Shown here: positions 34,085-45,525 of the stretch, piece by piece | Position numbering within the stretch: position 1 is the stretch's first letter | Layout of the letters: each line of letters starts with the position of its first letter | Source of the DNA: Luscinia megarhynchos | Lineage: Eukaryota > Chordata > Aves > Passeriformes > Turdidae | Length of the DNA: 64,000 bases | Assembly (NCBI GenBank): GCA_034336665.1 | Contig: CM067589.1 | Location: 877,619 to 941,618, forward strand | Reading direction: 5' to 3' | Notes under the pieces: model-generated | Told to the model about the DNA's origin: nothing | The model's input: the letters and a program-made list of their open reading frames with translations, nothing else | Databases searched by the model: none | Made by a program: the position numbers and the translations under genes

Positions 34085-36125
34085 CCCAAATCTGAGCTGT
34101 CCGGGCTGGGATTTTGGTTTCTTTTATCTCTGTAAAAAATTCATTTTGTTTTTTGGGGAGGGAGGAGGGGGAGGGGCGGGGGGTTTAGTTCAGGTCGGTC
34201 CCGTGTTCGTGCCGCGTGTTTCGTGCTCGTGTTTCTGTCCGTGCTGGAGCTCGTGTCGCTCTTTCTTCTGTCAGTTTTTTAAAGTTTAAAATGGAAATTT
34301 TTCATTTGATTTTGTTTTCCTGGAAGAGTTCTGCAGCTGGGGAGGAAAAAAAAAACCAACAACAAAAAAAAGAGAAAAAAAAAGGAAATAAATTCGCTTT
34401 TTACATTTTGGCTTTCGAGGAACCGGGGAGGGTTTGAACAGGGAGAGGGAAGAAAAAACAACAATAAAACCAGAGAAAAACAATTTTTTTCTTTCTTTTT
34501 TTTTTTTTTTCCTGCTGTTTATCTGAAGGAACCAGGATCTGTTTCCAGGAGCCCCAAACTTTTATCAGCGGCGCCGGGGCTGCTCTGGGAACAGCGATAG
34601 CAACTTGTGCAATTCGCTTTTTTTTGGGAGCTGCTCCTGCATTTTTTTAAATTTATTTTTTATTTGTTTTCTTCCTTCTCCCTCCCTCCGCGATCCTGAG
34701 GAGCTGCGCTGAAATTCGCGCTTTTAAAAAAAAGTTAAAAATTAAAATTTATCTTCACCCCTCGCCAAAAAAAAAAAAAAAAAAAAGCCCCCAAAGCTGA
34801 AGGGTTTAAAACCATTCCCCAAAAAATTATTTTGGTTTTTTGGGGTTATTTTTCAGACTTTTCCCTGGAAAACTTTTCCATCCTGAAGCAGCTGGAATTT
34901 AACCCTTCTGCTGCCGGAGGGAGTTCGGCAAACTCCGCTCTGGGTTTAAAAACCGAATTTTAAAAATTTGATTTTGAGGCTTTTTGAGGTTGGTGGCCGC
35001 AGGATGGTTTCTGTAACCGCTGATTTATTTTATAAAAAAGCGATTAAATAAAATAAAATTTTATCCAGCTTGGTTCGGTTCTCCTCGAGATTGGAGGAAT
35101 TTAATTCTTCACCTCTCGGATTTGCCAAAATCCTTTTTATTTTCATTTTCCAGAAGCGTTTTTTCCCCACGAGTTCCTCGATGTTTCGCCACCCATCGGA
35201 TTTAGAAATGGGTTTGTTTTTTTCTCACTTCCCTTAGAGTTGTGGTAAAGAGCAGATATTTTTAAGATGAGGTTCTTTGAAAATAGAATTGAAGATGTTA
35301 GCTGATTTTATTAGGAAATACTTTTAAAAAAAAAAAAAAAAAAAGGAAAAAAAAAAAAAAAAAGAGAAAATGTTGAAAATTTTGTCTTCTGTAGCATCAG
35401 CCCGGATGTATTTTCCAGAGATGTTTTAATGCTCCAGAATAAAAATCGATTTTAGAACAACAAGCAGCGCTGTCGTTGTGTTCTTCCCCGCAAATTCCAC
35501 GAATATTCCCTTTATTTTTTCTAAAAAAACTTTTCTGCGTTTTTTTAGCGGCGCCGTTTTGGGTTTAGATTCAAAAAAATTTGCTGCAGAGAAGTGGAAA
35601 TGATTCCACTCCGGAGCAGCGAGAGTTTGCCGGGTCCCACCCGAACTTGCTGAATTTTTATTGTTGAAAATATTTCGAATTTTTTAAGCTTTTCACGGGT
35701 TTAATTCTCATTTTTGGAGAAAATTTATTCTTATTTCTCATCTCTCATCTCTTTATTCCCGCCTCAGCCTGAGGGGAAAAGGCTCCGCCTGGATTTTTTT
35801 GCCTTTTCTCTCTTTATTCCCTTCTCGCCCAGGGAAAAACTTCACCCAAAAAAACCCAAAACCCAAAAAAACCCCCAAAAAACCCAAAACCCCAAAAGCG
35901 AGAGCGGGGAATCCCCACCCGCTGCCCCCTCTCGGCATCACCTCGGGTCTCACTCGCGGTTCCTTTTTCCAATTCCTGGGATTCCCTCTCCAAATCCGTT
36001 TGACGTTTTATTGCTCGTGAAGCCGCGCGGCTGGAAAGCGGTTTTCTATTAATAATAATTAAAAAAAAAGTAAAAAAAAATAATTGAAATAAAAGCAAAC
36101 CAAGCCCGAGTCCCGCTCAGCCCCG
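34085..36125. other. HOXB9-HOXB8 intergenic DNA, no gene recognised
   Basis: Largely unique sequence with homopolymer A tracts (about 34762-34785 and 35325-35365). Short open frames have no recognisable domains. Confidence 0.45.
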
Positions 36126-36129
36126 CGGG

Positions 36130-36430
36130 GAACAGGTAGCGAGAAATGGGACCCGGAATCCCTTTCCCACTAATTTTGAACATAAAGGGCCACTCCAAAG
36201 GGCAATATTTCACTTCTTAGAGGGGGAAAAAAGAGAGAAAAAGAAAGAAAATCCTTTCTTTGGGGCAGCTCTGAAAAGAAAACAAAAGAAGAAGGAAGAT
36301 TTTGGGGGCTTAGAGAGGGAAGAGAGAGAAAGGGAAGGAACTTGTCATAAAAAAAGGAAAATTCAGTGCAGCGTGCTGCAATAAAAGAATATGACCGCTA
36401 TAAAAGTTTATAGGGTATAAATTGGTGAAG
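36130..36430. promoter_or_regulatory. candidate conserved element with CDX/HOX-type sites
   Basis: High-complexity sequence with caataaaag, cgctataaaag and tttatag (36407-36413) clustered in 60 bp. Such TTTAT-G/A sites fit CDX and posterior HOX proteins. Function is inferred. Confidence 0.4.
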
Positions 36431-37290
36431 GTTAAGGGACTGAGCGGCTGTAAAGGAAACAGCGCAAGAAACTTTCAGGAACTCCTAAATTACTGCGGCG
36501 GCTCGGGAATGTGGGGAAACCCAACGCGGAAAAGCCTCGGCCCAGAAGTTCCCCTCTTTTATTATTTTTTTTTCCTTTATTTTACTTCTTTTTCTCTTTT
36601 TTACTGAGGGAAGAGACACCAAAAAAATTAAAATATATTAAAAAAAAAGGAGTTGAGGGGTAAAGAGAAAAGGTGGGGAGGGACTTTTGCTGGTTTATTC
36701 TTCTCTTGCAGATGCCGTGAAAATCCAGCGCTGGGGATGATTCCCTTTGTTCTTTTTTTTTTTGTTGTTGTTGTTTCCTTCTTTTTTTTTAATCTTTTTT
36801 TTTCTTTAAAGCCGTTCCAGCTCCAACAACAACAAGGCCACGCTCAGAGGCCCCCCCGGCCCCGCACACTCGAAGTTCTGGCGAGACGTCTGGGCTGGGG
36901 AAGCTCTTTATGACTTTACAGCCGCGGCCTTTCCCCCCCGCGCCTCCCGGGCAGCAGAATGAGCGATTGTTTAGTCTCGGAATTTGAAACAATAGCGCGT
37001 TTCAAAAGCCAACTCACTTCTCTTCTTTTTCTCTTTTTAATTCTCTTTTATTCCTTTTTTTTTTTTTATTGCCGCACTTTGAGAAAACTCCAGCGCGGCG
37101 AGCCAAAAAAAATTAATTCTCGTTCCATTCCACTTCTTCTCCCTCACCTCCTTTTCTTTTTAAATTCATTTTATTTGTTTTATCCTCTCAGCGAGGAGCG
37201 GGATTTCTTATTTTGATGTTTTTCCTCCTTTTAAAAATTTTTTTTCCCAAAAAAGCGGGAGGGGATGGGGCGCTGCAGTTCCGCGCGCGG

Positions 37291-37304
37291 CCGCGAGGTG
37301 GCGC
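37291..37304 (+). promoter_or_regulatory. CTCF-like motif, + orientation
   Basis: CCGCGAGGTGGCGC agrees with the CTCF core (CCASYAGRKGGCRS) at 12 of 14 positions. It lies in single-copy GC-rich DNA between HOXB9 and HOXB8. Occupancy is not known. Confidence 0.4.
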
Positions 37305-37345
37305 CGTTGCTCCACGTTCGAGGCGCTCGGGCCGCGATTTCCTCC

Positions 37346-37412
37346 AATATTTCATAAAACATTTTCTCCAATATTTCATCAAATATTTCATCAAATATTT
37401 CATAAAATATTG
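37346..37412. repeat. short tandem repeat (aatatttcatca)
   Basis: About five units of 12-22 bp around aatatttcat. Confidence 0.7.
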
Positions 37413-37689
37413 CGTTAATTACGGCGGTGCCGCCGCTTTTACAGCTCCCATCCATTTGTTTTTGGGTCGGGGGTGAACGATGTGGGGATGGGGAGGGAAC
37501 GCGGAGAGGCGGGAGCGCATCTCGAAATGTTCGTTTAAAAAAACGAATAAAAAACTCCGCGATTTTGTTTTTTTGCAGCTCTGGAGGTGGGAGGACTGAA
37601 ATTATCCCGACCCCGCAGATTTACGTTTGTGGGGTTGGGAAAAGAGCGAGCGGCTCGAAGATTTCGGGGAGGAAGGGACGCGCGGAACC

Positions 37690-38070
37690 GGGACAATATT
37701 TTTCCCCTCGGCCATTAGGATGATCTGCGCTTTCCCCGCTCGATATTTTATGTGTTTTATAATCCCGGCCACCGCAGGAAAAAAAACAAAACACAAAACA
37801 CCCAACCCAACCCAACCGTGCAACAAAACAAGAGCATTTGTTTCTTTAATTTTGAAGTTGAACCGCTTATTTCGGGTATTGCTGCCCCTTCTTGGCTTAA
37901 ATTCTTCACTTTAACAGCTTTAGAAATATTTTTAAAATGCCACAAAGGAGTAAATTACCCCAAAAATGCTCTTAAACCACCGCGGTTTGGACTTCATATA
38001 AATACACCCCTGATGCGGCGGCAATAATGTCAACTTTTAACTCCACTTTTATTATTTTATAGAAAAGTTC
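37690..38070. promoter_or_regulatory. candidate conserved noncoding element
   Basis: Unique sequence with ggccattaggatgatctgcg, gatattttatgtgttttata and ggcaataatgtcaactttta. Several homeodomain/CDX-type cores are present. Inferred from complexity and position only. Confidence 0.3.
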
Positions 38071-38079
38071 GCTTTTATT

Positions 38080-39990
38080 TTGGCCTTTGATTCCTCAGAA
38101 TTACGAGACAAAAAAAAATTATTCACATGTTGTAATTCTTCCCCTACAAATGGCGGCAATAATTTCAAGATGGGTTTTTCCATCCGATCTTTTTTTACCC
38201 TTAGCTGGATATTTCCCCCCAATTCCACCAGAAACCGCTCCCGTTGCTCCCAAAAAACCAGGATTTTGGGTGAGGGCGGAACGATGGGAGCCACTCAGGA
38301 TGGGAAATGGGATTTTTTAAAAGATTTTAAGAGGGAAACTTTCAGCATCTCGAGGCTCCGTGAGGTGAAATACGAGCGCAAAGAGAAATAAATGAGGGAA
38401 ATGAAGAAAAATCTCGCCCCTGTGCATTCGGCGAGAGGCAGAGCGCAGAAAACTTGAGGTTCACCAAGGAAAGGGTTGGAAGTTCTTTCAATTTTTTTGC
38501 TTTATTTAATTTTTTTCCCCCGTTTATGAATTCCTAATAAATCTTCCCTCCGCTGGGTATTTATAAATTATCTCCCTCCGACACCCAGCCCCGCGCTCGC
38601 GCTCGGTTTTCCTTGGAATGGAAACATTTTCCTTTCATCGGGCAGCGCGAGTACAGTGCGGGCGATGATTTAGGGTCAGCCATTGATTTCGGAGCTACCA
38701 GCCATAAAAATTCCCCCTCTCCTGATAAAAATGTTCAACTTCCAGGGGAATCCCGGCTCTTCTTCCCCTTTCCCAAACTTCAGGGGAGGAGGGAGAAACT
38801 TCTCATCTAAAATCACTTTACTCCATCCCATTTGAATTTATTTTGGTTTTTTAATTCTTTTTTTTTTTCTCCTCTCCCCCACCTTGAATATTCCACGCCG
38901 GGCTGCGAAGCTCTATTTACTTCTCTGCTCCATTTTCGGGGCTTTTAATGTTGCGAGATGAAACTCAAATCTGCTCAATCGACAATAAAAGTGTGGAGAG
39001 AAAAGAAAATGTTAACTCGTCTTGTAGAGGGGCGAGAAAAGCTTTAATTATAGCGCTGCAAGTGCTCCAGCAGCAATAATTACCCGAAAAAAGCTCTTAG
39101 ACTCGGCTGGAATTATCCCTCCACAAAATAAAGGAAGCGAATTTACTTAAATTATTTCTCTAAGGATGGGTTTAAAGTTTTATTCCGTTGCTATCTTTGT
39201 TTTCTTTCTCTCTGCCTTCCTCCAGTCCCCGCTCATCCCCACTGATCATTTTAATGCGGGGTTTTGTTGTTTCTTTTTTAACTAATGCAGAAAAAGTGAA
39301 ATATTTCAACTTTCCCCTCTTTTTTTTTGGTGCGGCGGAGGTTGAATTTTGTCGCTCAGCTGGAGTGGAACCCTCCCAAAATTCACCTTTCTGGCGTCTA
39401 GCGGGCAAACAGCAGCGACCTGGGAGGGGCAAAATGGGGAGAAAAAATTAAAAATTGAGGTCGGAAAAGCGAGGATGGAGGGCTGGGGGAAATCCAGCTG
39501 GAATTGCGGGGGGCTCTGGAGGGGCTGGGAGGGTTCGGAGTCGTTATTAACTGAGAAACGTCTGGGTAATATTTGCTGACTGCGAGAAATGAATTTCCAA
39601 ATCTACCCCCTGTGTGTTTAGGCGCTGGAAAATTGCAGCGCTGGCATCCGAGGGGCAACTTTGGCTGCGCTGGTCCCAAATGCCAATAAAAGAGAAAAGC
39701 CAAGCGCTCCTCTCCCTCTCCCCCCCACCCCTGAGTTTTTCCCTGAATTAGAAATACATTTTAAAATTAATTTTAAAAGAAATAAAAAGCTGGGAGTTCT
39801 GCGGGGCTGCGAGCGGTTTCTGCGCTCTGGAGGTGACGGGAGCCCCAATATTTGGAGTTTTTTGAGTTCCCGACCGTCCCCCAGCGAGGTGCGGGAGGAA
39901 GAGGAGGAGGAGGAGGAGAAGTCTGAGGTTCTCGCTGAAAAACTCGAACGATTTTTGATTCAATATTGACACCGCGGAAGGGTCCGATGT
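38080..39990. other. HOXB9-HOXB8 intergenic DNA, no gene recognised
   Basis: Unique sequence with scattered ATTA and TAAT cores and a weak CTCF-like tctagcgggca near 39397. Short open frames lack domains. Confidence 0.4.
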
Positions 39991-39994
39991 GCAG

Positions 39995-40545
39995 AAACCT
40001 CTGGTTTATGGCGCTGGAGGAGCGGACTCGTAAAAGCCGAGCGGATTTTATGTCGTGCGGAATAAACAACAACAACATCCCCGGCTCGATGGCGTTTTAT
40101 AGTTTGTTAAACAGTTTACGGCCTTTTTTGGGGCTATTACCGACGCAATTCCCTTCATGCGATAGTTAAACCTTTATCAATAATAAGGAAATTGATCATT
40201 AAAATGTTAAATATGACTACCTCGTTTGTTTTAAAATATGTTTAGGGTAAGAAGCTGTATGATTTGATAACTTGTATTAAAATACCAATTACATTTATAG
40301 GACCTTTTAAAACTGGTAGCAATTAAATCGTGTTCTTTTACAGTTTTCCAAAGCGACCCTGACATTTAAAAAGGCTAAAACTGCCTCGTTAAAATTTTGA
40401 AATTAACGGCTGCGAGCGCTCCTCTTTAATTTTCCAACACTCCCCAAAAATCAATCTTTTGGGTGGTCTAGGTACGTGATTTGTTGTGAGGCGAGCGATA
40501 TCTCATTAATGTGGGTAGTTAAACATATTTAATCCGTATACTCAC
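39995..40545. promoter_or_regulatory. candidate conserved element upstream of HOXB8
   Basis: A long stretch of high-complexity AT-rich DNA without tandem repeats. It includes aacctttatcaataataagg (40169-40188), aaattgatcattaaaatg and taaaataccaattacattta. It is dense in HOX/PBX-type ATCAAT and ATTA sites, suggesting a shared HOXB8/HOXB9 regulatory region. Confidence 0.45.
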
Positions 40546-40552
40546 CCCACCT

Positions 40553-40640
40553 CCTTCTCCTTCTCCCTTCCCCTCTCCCTCCCTCTCCCTCCCTCCCTCT
40601 CTCTCTCTCCCTCTCTCGCTCCCCCTCGCTCGCTTTTCCT
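40553..40640. repeat. CT-rich microsatellite
   Basis: ctccctctcc and ctctctctct runs immediately upstream of the HOXB8 promoter block. Confidence 0.85.
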
Positions 40641-40659
40641 TCTTTATTCTCTCACACTC

Positions 40660-40965
40660 TTCCTTTCACAATCATGCGGTGCCGGGTCCGTGTGGAGTAA
40701 GGAGAAGCCAATAGGATGAGGTTTTGGTAATAGATGCAAATGATCATGAAAAGACACTGCAAAATATGAAACAACTCATTTGCGCTGAAGTAAATCACTG
40801 AAAACTGTTTATGAACTGGCATCTCTTCTTGGAAATGTAAAGCGAGAACTCTTTAAGTGGCGATTTTTTTTTAGGGGTGGGGGGGAGGAAAGGATTCAAT
40901 ATCATGCAGGCTTAGAGTTTTGATTATATCCTCCTTTTATATTCCTGGAAATCACAAACTGTCGT
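40660..40965 (+). promoter_or_regulatory. HOXB8: HOXB8 promoter region
   Basis: A single-copy block with a CCAAT box at 40708-40712, a POU/octamer ATGCAAAT at 40734-40741, and aacaactcatttgcgctgaag further on. It precedes the HOXB8 ATG by about 0.2-0.5 kb. The transcription start is inferred to lie between it and 41090. Confidence 0.55.
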
Positions 40966-41087
40966 TGCTTAGCATCTTAGCGCTTTCTTTTTTTGCTAAT
41001 AGATTCCCGTGGTCCGGTTTGTTGTGGGGTGATTTTTTTCTTAATTTTTTTTTTTTATAATTTTTTTTTTCTCTTCGCCTTCCTCCT

Positions 41088-41131
41088 GCAACAACAACAA
41101 CAACAACAACAACACAACAACAACAACAAAA
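41088..41131 (+). repeat. HOXB8: (CAA)n in the HOXB8 5'UTR
   Basis: About thirteen CAA units with one interruption lie 17 bp upstream of the HOXB8 ATG. CAA repeats form unstructured RNA, so the leader just before the start codon should be open. Confidence 0.85.
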
Positions 41132-41147
41132 CCTTATTGAAATTAAA

Positions 41148-41568
41148 ATGAGCTCCTATTTTGTCAACTCACTCTTCTCCAAATACAAAACCGGCGACTC
41201 CCTGCGCCCCAATTATTATGACTGTGGCTTCGCCCAGGATCTCGGGGGCAGACCCACCGTGGTGTACGGACCGAGCGCGGGGGGAACCTTCCAGCACCCG
41301 CCCCAAATCCAGGAGTTCTACCACGGAGCGTCCTCGCTCTCCAGCTCCCCTTACCAACAGAATCCCTGCGCTGTCGCTTGCCATGGCGACCCCGGCAACT
41401 TCTACGGCTACGAGCCCCTGCAGCGGCAGAGCCTGTTCGGGGCGCAGGAGCCCGAGCTGGTGCAGTTCGCCGACTGCAAACTCGCCGCCAGCGGCCTCGG
41501 CGAGGAGGCGGAGAGCTCGGAGCAGAGCCCTTCTCCCACCCAGCTCTTCCCCTGGATGCGACCGCAAG
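41148..41568 (+). CDS. HOXB8: HOXB8 exon 1
   Basis: Encodes residues 1-140 of HOXB8, a nuclear homeodomain transcription factor for trunk-level axial identity. The start [16 protein letters not shown] and the stretch [16 protein letters not shown] are hallmarks of HOX8 proteins. The PBX-binding hexapeptide FPWMRPQ is at residues 134-140, next to the exon end. The donor ggtgag follows G41568, leaving a phase-1 split codon. The assembled protein is 241 residues (human 243), so it appears intact. The frame continues beyond the donor into the intron for a few codons, which is not biologically meaningful. Confidence 0.97.
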
Positions 41569-42356
41569 GTGAGGCGAAAATAGCCAAGAACGCCATAAAG
41601 TAGCCCCCACCTCCCCCGCGCCCACCCCAGCCCCGTCACCCCTTTATTTTATTTTTTTTTTTAATGCTGTTCTTTCTTCGCTGCGCTTTTCTTTCTCTCG
41701 CTGCCTTTTCCTTGCCCCCGGTGACTGTATTTTACTGCTTTATGGGGGTAAACTTTTGCACTTGTAAATTGCTTTATAGTTTAATTACCCTGAAGGAGAC
41801 CCTTTTCTTCTGGGGGCTGAGCGAGCCCGGGCTTTCTGTGGAAGGAAGCGTCCTTAAAGTTTATGGCACTTTTATAGCCTTAAAAAGCTCCTTCATTTTT
41901 GTTCTCCGCTCGTTTCGGGCTCCGGGCCGCGCTGCCGCCTCTCTCCGGGCTGCAACCTTTTCTTTATTTTCATTTTTTGGGTTTTTTTTTTCCCCCCCCG
42001 AGGGAGCCGGGCTGCGCTGTTGTTGTGCTGGGGGTGATAATCAGTGTGCAGAGCGCAGCTCCAGCCGGGCTGCCCGGGGTGGGCTGAGGGTGAACCCCTC
42101 CTCCTCCTCCTCCTCCTCCTCCTCCTCTTTCCCCTTCACCCTTTTCCTCCAGCACCGTCTCCCCTTCTGGAAGATCCTTTCCCCTTCTCCCTCCTGGCTT
42201 TCCTGCGGGTTTTTTTTGAATTTTTTCCTGGGTTTGGGGGCTGCTGTGGGGTTTTCCTCTGTCTCTCTCTCTCTCCCCCGAGCCTGGTTTATGTTTCTCT
42301 CAACCTCCTTCTCTTCTTCCTCCCCCTTCTCCCACCCAACCTTTGCCATCCCCCAG
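41569..42356 (+). other. HOXB8: HOXB8 intron (788 bp)
   Basis: GT at 41569 and AG at 42355-42356, with a long CT-rich tract before the acceptor and a (CTC)n run at about 42098-42128. Open frames across it are artefacts of CT-rich sequence. Confidence 0.9.
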
Positions 42357-42661
42357 CAGCCGCCGGACGCAGGAGGGGGAGGCAAACCTACAGCCGCTAC
42401 CAGACGCTGGAACTGGAGAAGGAATTTCTATTTAATCCCTACCTGACCCGCAAACGGAGGATCGAGGTCTCGCACGCCCTGGGATTGACAGAGAGGCAGG
42501 TCAAAATCTGGTTCCAGAACAGGAGGATGAAATGGAAAAAGGAGAACAACAAAGACAAGTTTCCCAGCAGCAAATGCGAGCAGGAGGAACTGGAAAAACA
42601 GAAAATGGAAAGAGCCCAGGAGGTGGACGAGGAAGGGGAAGCACAGAAGGACAAGAAATAA
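42357..42661 (+). CDS. HOXB8: HOXB8 exon 2 (homeodomain)
   Basis: The acceptor ccccag ends at 42356, and the split codon G plus CA gives Ala, then [15 protein letters not shown]. The homeodomain covers about residues 145-204 with an intact recognition helix ([15 protein letters not shown]). The acidic/lysine-rich tail contains [20 protein letters not shown], typical of HOXB8, and ends in KDKK before TAA. No disruption is seen. Confidence 0.97.
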
Positions 42662-43287
42662 TAAAAAAAAAGGAGTTTTGAGGACTGAAAGGCAAGCGCT
42701 GCTGGGGTGGAGGAGCCCCCGAACCCGCGTTAATGGCAGTGAGGGAGGGCTTGGGCTAGGGGGGGGACACAAAAAAAAAAAACAAAAAAACAAAACCCAA
42801 CAGCAAACCAGTAAAAACAAAGCGTAGAAAAGAGTTGAAAAAACCACAAAAAACCCCTTTTATTGCTGTAAAACAATTTAGCTGCGAGCGCCACTGGGCA
42901 GGTTGTGCTCGGACACAATGAGCGGGAGGCGGGAGGCTCCGGGAGCTGCCGCCGCCTCTGCCAGTTATTAACTAGCGGTAGTGGAACGCAATAGCTTCTG
43001 TAAAACACGACTGTGAAATTCTCTCTCTCTCTCTCTCTGTCTTTTCTCTCTCTGTCTCTTCTCTTCTTTTCCGGGGGCGGGAGGGGGGTGGGGGTGGGTT
43101 GGTTATCATAGCTTTCAGCGCTAGAGGAGTTATGTGATATTACATTTGTGCACTTTTCTTTTTTTTTTTTTTTAATTTTTTTAATTTTAGTTCCGTTGTT
43201 TGTTTTTCCCATTCCCATTTCCCCCTTTTTTTAATTTTTTTTGTGGTTTATCTGTACGTACTGGAGGTAGCTATTGAGAACAAGCAT

Positions 43288-43309
43288 CCCAACAACATGA
43301 AACTGCCTA
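43288..43309 (+). promoter_or_regulatory. HOXB8: miR-196 target site in HOXB8 3'UTR (near-perfect)
   Basis: The 22-nt site begins cccaacaacatg and ends aaactgccta. It is the reverse complement of the mature miRNA read at 12567-12588 except for one G:U wobble opposite miRNA nucleotide 5. In mammals this extensive pairing directs cleavage of HOXB8 mRNA. Confidence 0.96.
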
Positions 43310-43694
43310 TTTATGCTGTAGTTATCTCTTCTCTCTCTTCACTTTCCCCTCTCGCTCTTCACCTTGGTTAGGGTTATTCTTTCATTATTATTTTTTCCCC
43401 AATTTTTCAATGTCTCTTCTAACAAAAAAAAAAAAAAAAAAAAAAAAAGAAAAAAAAAGATTAAAAAGGGGAAAAAAAGATAAAAAAAAAACAAGAAAAA
43501 AAAAGCGTTTTTCTCTTCTTTAGTTAGCATGCGCACAGTGAAGCAAGTTGTAAAGTGATCTTTAGGTTAACTGTGAAAAAGAATGTATACTGTATCCGTG
43601 AATTACTTTATTGGGGGAACTAATGCTATATTTTGTTGTTCTTTCATCACTTTGTTCTATTGTCTAAACCTGGAAGCGGCGGAAGAAAAGTTAC

Positions 43695-43700
43695 AATAAA
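43695..43700 (+). terminator. HOXB8: HOXB8 polyadenylation signal AATAAA
   Basis: A canonical hexamer about 1.03 kb after the stop, at the end of the single-copy UTR block. Cleavage is expected 15-30 bp downstream. Confidence 0.75.
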
Positions 43701-43720
43701 GTTTACAAGCCAGAAATTCC

Positions 43721-44925
43721 GTGACATCATTCTTTTCGCCCTGCTCCGCTTCCTCCAGGACCGCTGGGATAGAAAGGAAATTTAAAACAAAAAAAAATTT
43801 TAAAAAATCAATTTCTGTGGGAACAAAAAGGCAAAAGCTGCGCGGGGCTCGGAGGAGGGGAAGGGGCCGCGATGGCTGCGCTGCTCCTCCTCTCCTTCCT
43901 CCGGGCTCTGACAGCTCGGGCTGCCCGCTGGAAACCCTTCCTCAAGGTAACTTCTTGCTTTTCACCTCTTTTTTTGCCTTTTTGCTGCTTTTCCCCCTCT
44001 CGGGGCGCTCCTGGCTTGGTGGGAATTCACTTTTGTGAATTGGCTGAGCGGAGCTGCGGGACCGTAACCTTGGGGAAGGAGAGAGCGGCAGCCCCGCACC
44101 ATTGTCCGCTTTTCCTGCCTCCCCGACTTGTTTTTTTATTTTTCCTTTTCTCTCTACACCCTCCTTCCCACTCCCCATCCCACCCAACCCGCGGCCGCAG
44201 CCTCCTCTCAGGAAAAAAAAAATTAAAATAAATCACAACACGCTGAAAATAAAATTTGAAAATTGAGCGAGCCGGCGGATTTGGGTGATTTCTGCGTTTC
44301 TGCAGCAAAAAGCGAATCGGAGCTGCTCAGGTTGGACTCGTGGCTGGAGCTGACACGGGAACCAGCGATGCGAGCGCTCTTTATTTCCCACGAGAAGAAA
44401 AGCGAGCGATGCCAGCCCGATACAGAGCCCGTGGCACCGCGGAATAAATTAAATATCGAGCTGAACGGCAGTTTGGGGGGTGGGAAAAAAAGACGCCTGA
44501 AATTATTAGGTATCAATGAGACATTTGTCTTTTTTTTTTTTTTTGGGTGGGGGGGGAGGTTGAGGAGGGGGCGAGGGTCAAGGGGGAGGGGAGGGAATTA
44601 TGGACAGTGGAGAAAAAGTAGCTGGGAGCGGAGGAAATGGTGCGAAGGAGGGAAATGTAGAGGGGATCAATAAAGGGATAAACAGAGCTCGCGTCCCTTT
44701 CCTCCAGCAGAGAGAGACCGAGAGAACCTCGCTGGTTCACAGCAACGTGCTGCAACCCCCTCCCCTTTCTTTTTTTAATATATATATTTATTTTTTAATT
44801 TTTTCCCCCCCTCTCCCTGAGCTGAAAACTGATTACAGGTTGCTTATCGACTCCGGCACGATTTCACCCCTTCCAGCAGAGATCGTGCTGGGGTTTTATA
44901 CGGCATCAATTATTTATCATATTTT
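43721..44925. other. HOXB8-HOXB7 intergenic DNA
   Basis: Compact, mostly GC-rich single-copy DNA. It contains a short open frame at 43872 that runs into a gtaact donor-like site, and purine-rich ggggagg repeats near 44545-44600. No gene was assigned. Confidence 0.45.
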
Positions 44926-44929
44926 ATAA

Positions 44930-45131
44930 ATCCAGCCGCACAGTCCCGTGCCCCCGAGGAGGGGGCGGCCGGCGATTGGCGCCGGAGCGGCCACGTGCCC
45001 GCGCGTCACCGGGGCCGGGAGGAAAAAGGCTCCTTTTTGGTGTAAATCTGGACTCTAATTCCGTAATATATCACGGTACCTCGTAAAACCGACACTAAAA
45101 CGTCCCGACCTACAAATCACCCGGCCAAATT
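44930..45131 (+). promoter_or_regulatory. HOXB7: HOXB7 promoter and 5'UTR
   Basis: Contains a GC box (gggggcgg, about 44961-44968), an inverted CCAAT box (ATTGG, 44975-44979), an E-box CACGTG (44992-44997) and the block gtaatatatcacggtacctc followed by gtaaaaccgacactaaaacg. It runs directly into the ATG at 45132, as in other vertebrate HOXB7 genes. Confidence 0.7.
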
Positions 45132-45525
45132 ATGAGTTCATTGTATTATGCGAACGCTTTATTTTCTAAATATCAAGCCGCAAGTTCGGTTTTCCCATCC
45201 GGAGTGTTTCCCGAGCAAACTTCTTGCGCTTTCGCCTCCGGCGCGCAGCGAGCGGGGTATGGGGCCGGCTCCACGCCGCCCTTCGCCGCCTCCGTGCCCG
45301 GGCTCTACAACGGCGGCGGCTCCGTGCACCCCCAGCCCCCCCCCGTGTACTCCTCGGGCTACGGCCTGGAGCCCGGCTCCTTCAACGTGCACTGCCCCCC
45401 CTTCGAGCAGAACCTGGCCCTGATGTGCCCCGGGGACAAGCAGAGCTGCGGCAAGAGCGACCAGAGGGACTCGGATTTGCAGAGCGACAGCAATTTCCGC
45501 ATCTACCCCTGGATGAGGAGCACAG
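45132..45525 (+). CDS. HOXB7: HOXB7 exon 1
   Basis: Encodes residues 1-131 of HOXB7, a nuclear homeodomain regulator of trunk patterning. The N-terminus [15 protein letters not shown] and the [11 protein letters not shown] block are diagnostic of HOXB7/HOXA7. [19 protein letters not shown] and the hexapeptide YPWMRS (residues 125-130) follow. The donor gtaagg comes after G45525, phase 1. The complete protein is 215 residues (human 217), so the gene looks intact. The exon is strongly GC-rich, giving shadow frames on both strands. Confidence 0.97.

Larger units (their letters stand above)
42662..43720 (+). other. HOXB8: HOXB8 3'UTR
   Basis: From the stop codon to just beyond the poly(A) signal. 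It contains a CT microsatellite at about 43019-43060, a near-perfect miR-196 site, a poly-A tract at about 43423-43500 and a single-copy distal part with gtaaagtgatctttagg. Confidence 0.75.

Noticed and set aside
39391..39410. Third CTCF-like motif (tctagcgggca)
   Set aside because: Only about 10 of 14 core positions agree, too weak to list as a feature.
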